This document shows positions 31,701-43,700 of a stretch of 64,000 nucleotides of DNA, one piece after another. Source of the stretch: Mesostigma viride (taxonomy: Eukaryota; Streptophyta; Mesostigmatophyceae; Mesostigmatales; Mesostigmataceae); contig RPFO01000082.1 of NCBI GenBank assembly GCA_009746045.1, positions 5,044,314-5,108,313 of the forward strand, in the 5' to 3' direction. The notes below the pieces were generated by a model. It searched no databases and was not told where the DNA came from. It saw only the letters and a program-made list of their open reading frames with translations. Each line of letters opens with the position of its first letter. Within the stretch, counting starts at the first letter, position 1. The position numbers and the translations under genes are program-made.

Positions 31701-34700
31701 CCATGCGGCATGGTGAAGATTTCCGTACTTGCTACTGACATATTGCCTCCTCTTCACAATGCTCCTTGCCCCATCCTTGCCGCCTTTGTTCACAACCCTG
31801 CATGTGTGCGGCGGGCACTCTTATGCGGGTGTGGGCACCATTCGTGCGTGTGCCTGCGTGTGCGTGTGCGTGTGCGTGTGCGTGTGCGTGTGCGTGTGCG
31901 TGTGCGTGTGCGTGTGCGTGTGCGTGTGCGTGTGCGTGTGCGTGTGCGTGTGCGTGTGCGTGTGCGTGTGCGTGTGCGTGTGCGTGTGCGTGTGCGTGTG
32001 CGTGTGCGTGTGCGTGTGCGTGTGCGTGTGCGTGTGCGTGTGCGTGTGCGTGTGCGTGTGCGTGTGCGTGTGCGTGTGCGTGTGCGTGTGCGTGTGCGTG
32101 TGCGTGTGCGTGTGCGTGTGCGTGTGCGTGTGCGTGTGCGTGTGCGTGTGCGTGTGCGTGTGCGTGTGCGTGTGCGTGTGCGTGTGCGTGTGCGTGTGCG
32201 TGTGCGTGTGCGTGTGCGTGTGCGTGTGCGTGTGCGTGTGCGTGTGCGTGTGCGTGTGCGTGTGCGTGTGCGTGTGCGTGTGCGTGTGCGTGTGCGTGTG
32301 CGCGCGTATGAATGTATGTGCGTGCCATGCGTGTGTGGTGGCACTGTCGTGTGTGCATGTGCCGTGCACGTGCGGGCACCATGTGCGTGTGCATCTGCCA
32401 TGCATCCGGGGCTGCAAATTCATTACTCCCATGCCTGCGGCGGTGCCAGGTGGACGAGTTGCACAAGCTGTACACCAAGTGGGACGCCTTCCCGCTCGTG
32501 CGTTCCATCTTGCTCAAGGTGGGTCGCCCCCAGCCCTCATCCACAGGACCACATGCGGTGGCGCCTTGCTCAAAGTGGGTCGGCACGTGCACGTGCTGCT
32601 GCTATCATGTTCCGCTGCTTTGATTTCCATCATGTTCCGAGTGGAAGGTTGTCTGACAGCCAGTCATGGTAGCGCCATGCTCCAGGTGGTTGCCACGCCC
32701 CCGCTGGTTCTACCACGCTAGCTCTAGTGTCATGCGTAAGGTGGGTGCCATGTCCAGCTGGGTGTCCCAACCCCCACCAGTGCCATCCCACCCGGTAGCG
32801 CCATGCATGAGGGTGGTCCCAGCCTTTCGGCACGTGATTGCCATGTGGGCGGGTGGCTCAGCCCGCATGCATGCGTGCGCCCATGCACACGGACGGTGCC
32901 AAGGGAGCTAGCCCAGTGAGTTAAGTCTTGTTTGTGGTTGCAACAACCTTGTGCCATTTATCACCTTGTGTATGGTTCTTGCCACCCCCTACTCATGCTT
33001 TCCCCTTCTGTGACTTGCTTTTGTGATGTCTATGTGGGTAGGAAGTTATTCTAAAACTTGGGGCTGATTGGAAACGGGTTGCAAATCTTGCCCGCCCGCG
33101 CGCGCGCCCGCCCGCCCGCCTGCCCGCCTGCATGCCTCCATTCCTGCCCTTTGTGTGTGTCGTTGGGACACAGGGATCGGCGACCGCTGGCAAGGCACGC
33201 GCGCTGTGTGCTGGGGGTGATGTCGTGACCATTGCGCAGATGCTGCGTGGCGGTGGTCAGTAATTGTAGTATTACTAGTGGTAATAGCACTAGCATTAAT
33301 AGTAGCAATACCAGTAGTAGTAGTCATAGTAGTCATAGTAGTCATAGTAGTCATAGCAGTCATAGTAGTCATAGTAGTCATAGTAGTCATAGTAGTCATA
33401 GTAGTCATAGTAGTCATTGTAGTCATAGTAGTCATAGTAGTCATAGTAGTCATAGTAGTCATAGTAGTCATAGCAGTCATAGTAGTCATAGTAGTCATAG
33501 TAGTCATAGTAGTCATAGTAGTCATAGTAGTCATAGTAGTCATAGTAGTCATAGTAGTCATAGTAGTCACAGTAGTCACAGTAGTCACAGTAGTCATAGT
33601 AGTTGTAGTAGTCATAGTAGTCACAGTAGTCACAGTAGTCACAGTAGTCACAGTAGTCACAGTAGTCATAGTAGTCATAGTAGTCATAGTAGTCATAGTA
33701 GTCATAGTAGTCGTAGTAGTCATAGTAGTCACAGTAGTCACAGTAGTCACAGTAGTCATAGTAGTCGTAGTAGTCATAGTAGTCACAGTAGTCATAGTAA
33801 TCATAGTAGTCATAGTAGTCATAGTAGTCGTAGTAGTCATAGTAGTCACAGTAGTCACAGTAGTCACAGTAGTCATAGTAGTCGTAGTAGTCATAGTAGT
33901 CACAGTAGTCATAGTAATCATAGTAGTCATAGCAGTCATAGTAGTCGTAGTAGTCATTGTAGTCATAGTAGTCATCGTAGTCGTAGTAGTCATAGTAGTC
34001 ATCGTAGTCATAGTAGTCATAGTAGTCGTAGTAGGCATCCTAGTCGTAGTAGTCATCGTAGTCATTGTAGTCACAGTAGTCATAGTAGTCATAGTAGTCA
34101 TAGCAGTCATAGTAGTCACAGTAGTCATACTAGTCATAGCAGTCATTGTAGTCATAGTAGTCATCGTAGTCGTAGTAGTCATAGTAGTCATCGTAGTCAT
34201 AGTAGTCGTAGTAGGCATCCTAGTCGTAGTAGTCATCGTAGTCATTGTAGTCACAGTAGTCATAGTAGTCGTAGTAGGCATCCTAGTAATGATAAGTATA
34301 AGAGTCATCAAACTAGAATCGACATCTTTCCTTGGAAACTTGCCATCATGAATCGATTTCATTTGCGGTGCAAGTGTGAATCCTTGTCTCTAGGCTAACC
34401 CACGGTTGCCCCCAACACCTCGCATATTCATCTTTGACTAATTATTTTCTTATTTCAACACTCATTCAGTTGGGGTCACTGCTCTGTTTGCTACCTAGTT
34501 AAGAGCAGCCCTTCATAGATTTGTTATAATGTTGGCCATAAACCTATGTGAATTCCTGTGGGCTGTTACATGATGTTACGTTGTACTGCTGCCCTATTGA
34601 AGGATCATGTGGGCTGCTGCCCGCTGCCCGCCGCCCGCCCGCCCGCCCGCCCGCCCGCCCGCCCGCCCGCCCGCTCGCTCGCCGCCCGCCCGCCCGCCCG

Positions 34701-37700
34701 CCCGCCCGCCCGCCCGCCCGCCCGCCCGCCCGCCCGCCCGCCCGCCCGCCCGCCCGCCCGCCGCCCGCCCGCCCGCCGCCCCCCGCCGCCCGCCCGCCCG
34801 CCCGCCCGCCCGCCCGCCCGCCCGCCCGCCGTCCGTCCGTCCGTGTCTACTGCGTATTCTTCCACCAAATGTTTTGCCTCATGCTGGCGAGCTTACCGAG
34901 GAACGTGTCTCCCAAACATAAAGTCATCGCCCAATAATCCTTATTGAATCTGTATCCCAAATGACGGGAATGGCAATGTCACTTTGCCCCTCTTCTCACC
35001 ATCTCGTATCAAAACGGTGGACGGGTTTAATGAACGCATGATCTGGCCAACTTCAGAGTTAAACAAAGCATACGTGGCTGTGGCGCTGTGTTGCTGCTGG
35101 CGCCGCAAATGCTGGCGCTACATTTGCTGCACGTGTTCTGGCGTGCAGAGGTGACACCAGAAAAGCTGGCCAAGTGCATGGAGTTCTTCCGCAAGGAGTA
35201 CCAGCTCGACTACCTGATCGCGAGCATGAAGACACCCCACGTAAGGGTGTAGGTGTAGGTGTAGGTGTAGGTGTAGGTGTAGGTGTAGGTGTAGGTGTAG
35301 GGTCAAGACGCCGCAAGTGAGGGTGTAGGGTTAGACTTCACAGGGTAAGGGTACTTGGAGGAGGTAATTGTTTTCTTTGGCTAGTTGTAACACCGCATGT
35401 GAGGTAGGGGGTAGGATGAAGACGTAGGGGGTGGGGGTGGGGTGGGTCGGGGTGGGGGGGTGGGGTGGGGTGGGTCGGGAGGGGGGGGGAAGGTAGGGCG
35501 TACAGGGTAGGGGTAGTGTCAATCTGCGTGGACGAAGTGATTGTTTCTTTGGTATGTTATGATAGCAGCCAGGAAGCCAGCGCACAGAATGGGTGCAGGG
35601 CTTAGAAACATGTTTGAAACTGTTTTTTTTCCAATCCAGTGTTTATGTAACCATTCATTTCTGGCTACCCATTCATAGACATGAACATCCCCATGGGCTG
35701 GTCTAAATCCTGCACACTTTCGTGGTCAGACTCGTCCAGTCTGGGAAGTCCGCGCTGCAACGTGGCAATCACCACTGCCTAGCATCCATGGCCTTATAAT
35801 GCAAGGTCTAGTACTCCAAGTTCTAGGTCTAATCTCAGGTCAAGCCTAATAATCTAAGCTCTAATCTTGGCTGCTACGTATATCTTTTTCCTTGTGTACT
35901 ACTGTCGTCTGCCATGCAGATCACCCTCATGGACGGTATCGTGATGGGTGGCGGTGCGGGGCTGGCCTGCCACGGGGCGTTTCGCATCGCGACGGAGGCC
36001 TCGGTGAGTCACCGAGTAGACGAGGATATAGAAGACACGGATCATGGAATCTGTTTGGTTGCCAGCTTAAGGGTTGGGGGTCGCAGCTTACAATATGGCA
36101 TGGCTGTGTGGCCAACTGTGGCGTGGATGGGTGATCGAGACGGGGTATCCAGCAGGGTGCGTACCCCGTGACCCCTGACAGAGGCGCATGGATGATCTGG
36201 TTGGGCGCATGAATGAATCCAATAGGGCGATGTATGATCTGGTTGGGCACCGAAGGTTTTGATCTGGGAAGCGTCATGAGGGGATGCAGTCACGCACTTA
36301 AAATTAATTAGGGAAGCGTCATGAGGGGATGCAGTCACGCACTTAAAATTAATTAGGGAAGCGTCATGAGCGGATGCAGTCACGCACTTAAAATTAATTA
36401 GGGAAGCGTCATGAGGGGATGCAGTAACGCACTTAAAAGGAAGCATCATGAGGGGATGCAGTCACGCACTTAGAATTAATTAGGGACGCATTCATGGCTT
36501 GCAACGGTGGATGTGGACCGCGGTCGCTTTCGAGTGCCCATGAACGAGTGGGTGGGGTGGCCTGATGCAACCCTGTCAGCTTCGCCCCTTCATGCCAACC
36601 CACAGGGAGGGCTGGTTTGTGGTCGCTTGCCGTGCGGCCAGTAGCTCACCATGTTGTGGATGGAAGGGGAGGGGCTGATGGTTGTGGTTGGTGAAGAGGG
36701 GTGGGGGGGGGGGGTGGAAAGACAGTGGAGGTGATGACATTTTCTCATACTATCTTGGGAGCCCTTAATGTTCACACTACAACCAGTTCATTGATTCCCT
36801 GGCATTGTCTAGGTCATGGGGCGTCTGACATCCCTCCGGGCCTCCTTTTCTGCCGCCCGCCCGCCCGCCCGCCTGCCCGCCCGCCCGCCCGCCCGCCCGC
36901 CGCCCGCCCGCCGCCCGCCCGCCCGCCCGCCCGCCCGCCCGCCCGCCCGCCCGCCCGCCCGCCCGCCCGCCCGCCCGCCCGCCCGCCGCCCGCCCGCCCG
37001 CCCGCCCGCCCGCCCGCCCGCCGCCGCCCGCCCGCCCGCCCGCCCGCCCGCCCGCCCGCCCGCCCGCCCGCCCGCCCGCCCGGCCGCCCACCCACCCACC
37101 CACCCACCTACCTGCCCTTGCGCTGCCTAGCCAACCAAGCTGCTGACTGATAGCTTGCTTCCTTAACTTTGCTCTGCCTGCCTGGCTGGCGGCGTGCCTG
37201 CCTACATACCGCACCCTACTGCATCGACTGCACCCTATCCATGGTGTTCCTCCGCAGCTGTTCGCGATGCCTGAGACAGCCATCGGATTCTTCCCTGACG
37301 TCGGCATGTGCTACACGCTGTCACGCATGCCGGGGGCAATCGGTACGTCCCCTGGCCTGCTGTAAGCACGCCCCCCCCCCCCTTTTTTTTCCTATCGCGA
37401 TGTGCATGCATTGTCGCCTTTTTTCTTGCGTATGTTCGCAAGACCTAGTTGTCGTAAAGATTTTCTGTCGTGCTATGCTTGTAACCTGGTGTGTGTTTTT
37501 AGCCTGTTACTTTGCTTGCTTTATATTCTTTTCCCGAGTCTCTGTCATTTGATTTGTGTTTGCTGCGCACCCTGCTGGCTTGTGTGAAGTTTGCTAGAAT
37601 AATTACGGCCTCCTTAAATACACCATTCTTAATACGTGGGCCTGGGTCAGCACATGGAGCAGATAATGAGGGAATCTTCATTAGAGGATCTTAGCTAAGC

Positions 37701-40700
37701 ATCACAACGGTCATCTAGCCCCACATGGCTGCACAAGTGGCACGGCACCCACGTGGATGGGTGGCATTTCTCCTCGGTGTCCGGTGGGATTGGGTGGGGT
37801 GGGGTGGCAGGAGGATTTTCCCATCACCCATACTAGCTTGCTGCCAAAAGGAATATGAAATGGAACATGTGATCTCATCTCTTCTCTCCTCCTGTGTCTT
37901 GCCTATGTATTTTTCCATGTTCATTGTCTCTCTTGCATGGGTTGCTTTGGGGGCGCTCTTCGCGTTGTCGGCAGCCGGCCAGTTCACCCTCCTGGTCAGT
38001 GCGACCCAAGGGGATCATGAGCTCTAATTACAGTACCATGTCCCTGACCTCAAATGTTTGTGGACATGGCCTGTGGAAACTGCGTACTCTATGCCTCCAG
38101 GGATGTTCCTGGGCCTCACCGGCGCGCGCCTGAAGGCTGGGGAGATGCTCGTTACAGGCTTGGCCACACACGTCATCCAGCAAGAGGTAAGTGTGGGAGC
38201 GCTGCTTGCCTGTTTAAATGCTGCCTGCGCAGCAACCTTCGAAACTGCTCCGGTTGTGGTTTTGAGACATGTCTCCAACGACTCTTGTTGGTGGCATCAC
38301 GTGTGCATTTTGTTGAAAGGGTAGCTCCAATTACAAATACAGAAAGGGCCTTGTTTCTTATCACCCTTCGTCATGCCATGGCTGCGGCAGGCAGGCATGG
38401 CTGTGGGATGCGGATGCGCTTTGTGAAGTTACACGACGTACACGACGTGCACGACGTACTGACCGGCTTATGTTGCTGGTGTGTAGATTGTCCATCAACT
38501 TTTTGCACCCTCTCGACTTGCCGCCCTCAATGCCTCCTGTATCCTCTTGCCTTCTCTCCTAATCTTCCGGTCGGCGTCGGTACCCTTTTGTCTCCTCTTG
38601 TTCCTTTCTGGCGGTTGTCCCTGCCATGGTCCCTGTGCACAACGAGTTTGATATTCATTCTCCAAGGCGTCGACCCTCAAAGTCTTACTCTTTATTTCCC
38701 TACAAAAACGTGAACTGGCGCACCGATGATTCCTGGGCATCGTGCACCACTGGCCGATATTACTGGCGGCAAAACTTCCTTTTGCGCTTCTCCCTTTTCG
38801 CTCCTGCGTCCGTGCAGCACCTTCCCTACCTCGCGAAACAGCTGTCCACCCTGCACACGAGCGACCGCGAGACGCTGTCCAACATGCTGTCGACCTATCT
38901 GGATACATCCCTGCGGTTGGCGGAGGACAGCCTGCTTCGCAAGTAAGGGCCACATGATAATGCTCTGATGTCTGTAGTAAACTACTATAACTACTACTAC
39001 TAGAGTAACCCGCTGGCTCCGCCCAGCCCAAAACAGGGTCCCTTGTTTTGGCAGTACTTCGCCCCGCTGCCCGCTGCCCGCTGCCCGCTGCCCGCTGCCC
39101 GCTGCCCGCTGCCCGCTGCCCGCTGCCCGCTGCCCGCTGCCCGCTGCCCGCTGCCCGCTGCCCGCTGCCCGCTGGAATAGTACGGTGCTCGCTTCGCTCG
39201 CCGCGCGCAGCGCAAAACTCGCTGCGCTCGCTGTGCGCTGCGCGCAGGCCGCTGAAGCGGCCGCTCGCTTCGCTCGCTGGGCGCTTCGCGCGGATTGGTG
39301 GTCAGTGATTCCGGTTCTTTTGGATTGGCGGGGTACTCCGGAATGCCCTGAATGCTCGGGGATGCTGTGACATTGCTAAATTAATAACTAGGATAGTGGA
39401 GGTGCTGGCTTGGTAGAGTATAGAGGTGCTGGCTTGCAGGGTTCCAGAGTGCATCCGTGGTCAACCAGGAGTCACCTTTTGGAAAGGCCAAAGGAGTCAC
39501 CTTTGGCCGGCTTCCGCCAGCGTGACCCAGTGAGTAGTTCTCCTACTCACATCTGCCCCCGTGGGACTAGCAGTCAGATTCGATCCACTGGTTCATATTG
39601 GAGAATTTCTGACACGCTTGCACTGATCTCCGGTAAAGAGCTTTTTCGCAGTTGGGCTATCGCTTGGGATGCCTTCGGATCAGGAGACCCCTATAGCCGC
39701 GACATCGTGCAAGAGGTCCTGTGTTCGAATCCAGTTTCGTACAAAACTATTTCACTAGAGTATTAAGAATATATATAATCAAAAGAAAATAATGATAGTA
39801 ATAATGATGATAGTCAATAATAATAGCAGAGTATGACGTCTGTCTGTCATGTTTGTAGTCATTCATGACTACACTAGCATAAAAGTGATGCGGCTCCTAT
39901 TTCTTGTGCTTTGTTTATGTCGGCGATATAATTCATGTAAAGCATCTTTTCCAATAATTCTAATTGTATAACGGGAGGGATGATGCACTGGGCGCTTGCC
40001 TCAGCTGCCTGTTCGAGGACCTTCCCAACTCCCCTCTTACAAGTGAGGGGAGCTGGGATGAAAAGGAAGACATCCTTTTGACCTTTTCCATCCTTTACTC
40101 TCGTCTGTGTTGGTGGCCGCCGTGTCCAGTTAGCTGGCTTCAGGGTCTTAATATTGTTAGCAATAGTAATAATAACAACAACACGATTAATAATTAGCTA
40201 TCTTAGAAGCTGCCACGCTCCTGAACTTGTCGGGTTGGTGCCAAATGCAAAAGAGCACCATCAGGGGACTGGCTTGCATGGCAATGCATGGAAGTGCTGT
40301 GCTATATGCATGTGGTTGACATGGCAGGCGAGTTACGGTATGGCGTGCCATTACCTGACCACTATCGGTTCGGGCTACATCCTGCAAGTTGGTTGGTGCG
40401 GTACGGTCATGTAACTGTAAGCAAGGGCCTACTTGAAAAGATGCAGATTACCCGTGACGAGAACGTTGCACATCTTCGACTGATAGCAGGCACTTGACTG
40501 AACCGTCTTGGAACATCCCCAGGCCCCCGCTTATCAACCCCAAACTTGCACACACGACAGTCTATTATATACAGTGTATTATATACAGTATGTATTTTCA
40601 CCATCCTCCCCCCTTTCAGGCACAGCAACCCCCTGCTAGGGTGTTGCATTGCGAAGCTGTAGCAAAATAAATAAATAAATAAATAAATAAATTCCCGTAA

Positions 40701-43700
40701 CGCACCCACCGCCGCCACTCACCCTGCATTGTGGGGAATCACCATCATCTCACACGATCAATATATTTGTGTGTATCCACAGGCATCGCACGGCCGTGAT
40801 CAACGATGTCTTCTCGAAACCGAGCGTGGAAGAGATCATCTCGGCGCTGGTAAGTTAAGGTTAAAATTAAGGGTAGGTTTCAGGATTCGGGTTAGGAGTC
40901 GAGAGTGTAAAGCTGAAGTTGAGGTTCCAGGTTCATTTGACCACACCGCACGCCAGTGAAAACGTACTGCCAAAGAGCCAAGTTTTCACACCGTAGCAAA
41001 GTAGCGTGCCTTGCTAAGTTGCAACGTGATCCTGACCCACTCTTTAGCGTTGCGCAAGGTAAAGGGATGGGTTGTTTAAAAGAAATAACCGCCCAAGGGA
41101 CGTAAAACCGTTGCTTCAGTGGCTGCTACTTTTGGCTACCAGTGCCACATGCTGCGACGGAGATTCTCTTGTCCATGGTCATTTGTAGCTGCCAGTCAGC
41201 ATAACACGAGACTTGGTTACTATGCTGGTGGCTATTACAGCACGTTGGTTGTGAACTTATAGTTACTCCTGTATAAGGTTGGCTATGTCATTGTGGAGTA
41301 TTTGTGTTTATCATTCCAATGAGGGCATTGCAAGCTCAATGGATGGTTGTACAATCCACATCGTTTTACAATTTAACCACTCCACCACAGTGCATGCGTT
41401 GCGCACTAGGTATAGTTACCTGGCAGTGCCTGCGTTTTGGGCTGCTAACTAGCATAATGAAATCCTACCCTATCTCCTTATCTTCCCTTTCTCTCTCCCC
41501 TATCTTCACTATCCCTTATGAAGTTGTGTGGCCTTTGCAAAGCCTAGAAGTTTTTATGGGGACCCACCCAGCTGCGCCCACGTTCATGTACATGCATACG
41601 CCCTTTCGATGTCACGAGTCTTCCACATTACGGTCAGCGCTGTGCTCTTTTTATTCCGAGGACCACCACTTCAAAGGTTACTATGGGCATGTGCAGCGGA
41701 CTGTCTGGAATGCTGGGTGGGTGGCTGGGTGATCTCATTCATTCATCCCCCCTTGAGCCCCTGCCTGCGTTGCTCTCCCTGTGATGACGTCCTCTTGTTT
41801 TTTGCGCCCGCCTGTTTTTTCCCCTTAATCTCGTTTTGGTTTGTTTTGGTGTTGCTCTGCGGCTTCCGATACCCTGGGTGCCGTTTGCTGGGTGCCGTTT
41901 GCTGGGTGCATTCGCCAGAATGCCGCGGTGGCGGATGGCCACGGCTGGTGCGGACCACTGCTGCAGATGCTGATGGACGCGCACCCGCTCAGCCTCAAGC
42001 TCACGTTCCGACACGTAGGTCCCCGCCATGACCACACGAAGCCCCCCTGTCCCCACACCATTACCCTTGTCCCCCCTGTCCCCACACCACCATAGGCACA
42101 CGCACACGCCCTTAGGTCTCCACACTACCCCCCGTCCACACACACACCACCATGCCGCACACACATGAACTGAGGGGACGCAGCCTTGATCTATCCTCAA
42201 TTCATTTGAATTATGTTGTAAGTGTTGTATTCAACTTCATTGGTATTCATATATTGAACAATCATGGCTCCTGCCGTGGAGACAAGGTTGCAGGTCCAGA
42301 TGACCTTGGAACTCCTGCTTGCTTCTTTGCCTCTCTTCTTCGCCTTGCCCACACTCCGTTGTGTCTAGTTTATTCTTTCTGTTGTGATGTGGGTCAGAAC
42401 TCTCGTTCAAGTCAGGCACACACTGCATCTTTAGGCCACAGGCGTCTTCGTGCAGCAATTATTGTCCCTTACCCAGGTGTGCAAGTCACCACCAGCGTTG
42501 CTCAGAATGTGTTGGCAATACGGTTGCCATTTACTAATGCATTACGCGTTGCCCGTCATCCCCTTGTCTCCTTGGCGTTAACCCCTTGGCCCCTTGGCCC
42601 CTTGGCCCCTTGGCCCTTTGGCCCCTTGGCCCCTTGGCCCCTTGGCCCCTTGGCCCCTTGGCCCCTTGGCCCCTTGGCCCCTTGGCCCCTTGGCCCCTTG
42701 GCCCCTTGGCCCCTTGGCCCCTTGGCCCCTTGGCCCCTTGGCCCCTTGGCCCCTTGGCCCCTTGGCCCCTTGGCCCCTTGGCCCCTTGGCCCCTTGGCCC
42801 CTTGGCCCCTTGGCCCCTTGGCCCCTTGGCCCCTTGGCCCCTTGGCCCCTTGGCCCCTTGGCCCCTTGGCCCCTTGACCCCTTGGCCCCTTGGTCCCTTG
42901 GCCCCTTGGCCCCTTGGCCCCTTGGCCCCTTGGCCCCTTGGCCCCTTGGCCCCTTGGCCCCTTGGCCCCTTGGCCCCTTGGCCCCTTGGCCCCTTGGCCC
43001 CTTGGCCCCTTGGCCCCTGTGCCTTTTGCCTCATCGACCACAGATCAAGGAGAGCAAGGCGCTGAGCCTGCGCGAGTGTTTTGTGCGTGATTATCGCATC
43101 GCGGCGCGCTGCATCCAGCGGCCAGACATGTTTGCCGAGGTACGTTTTCCTATCGGTGGATTGGAGGAACAGGAAGGGAGGACCAGAAAGGTGAGCCAAA
43201 GGACCCTTACTAGTAAACATCACACCTTAACCTTTTGCCCTATTTACAAACTAAACCTATTTATCAATGCTCTTCGCCCTAGTTTCATGCACTAGTATAT
43301 GTTATGCATTCACCTCTTCCCTAATTTCAGAGTTGACGATTGCGACAGTCCATGCACGTGGCGTAAAGCTGGGCCATGCCACTGCCATTCCTCTTGGAGT
43401 TTCGTGTTGCCTGATCAGTGCGCTCGTGACCCATTAAAATTTAAAGGGACATCCCTGTTTAGGGATGCACAAGATTTGGGAAACTGGTCTGTTACGCTGG
43501 CGGGTCACTCACTTGGTGCTTTCTGACCTGCCCATTTGCTCAACATGCTTCCCTTTGCCCACTCCCATCCCCACTGTCAACCCCCTCCCTCCTGGCCGTT
43601 GTGTGCAGCGTGTCTACAACAAGCTTGTCCTGAAGCAGACTGCACCCAAGGTAAGGGGGGGGGGGGGGGGGGGGGCGGCTAGACAGACGTTACTTTTGGT

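Noticed and set aside
31554-32721. Long Cys-Val, Arg-Val and Ala-His repeat frames
   Set aside because: Translations of the (GTGTGC)n array in intron 2 of the hydrolase gene.
33046-34398. 388- and 438-residue Ser/His and Thr/Met repeat frames
   Set aside because: Translations of the 9-bp AGTCATAGT intronic array.
42152-43295. Pro/Trp/Leu/Gly and Lys/Gly/Pro repeat proteins
   Set aside because: Open in every frame because of the GGCCCCTT octamer; the array sits in an intron between in-phase exons.
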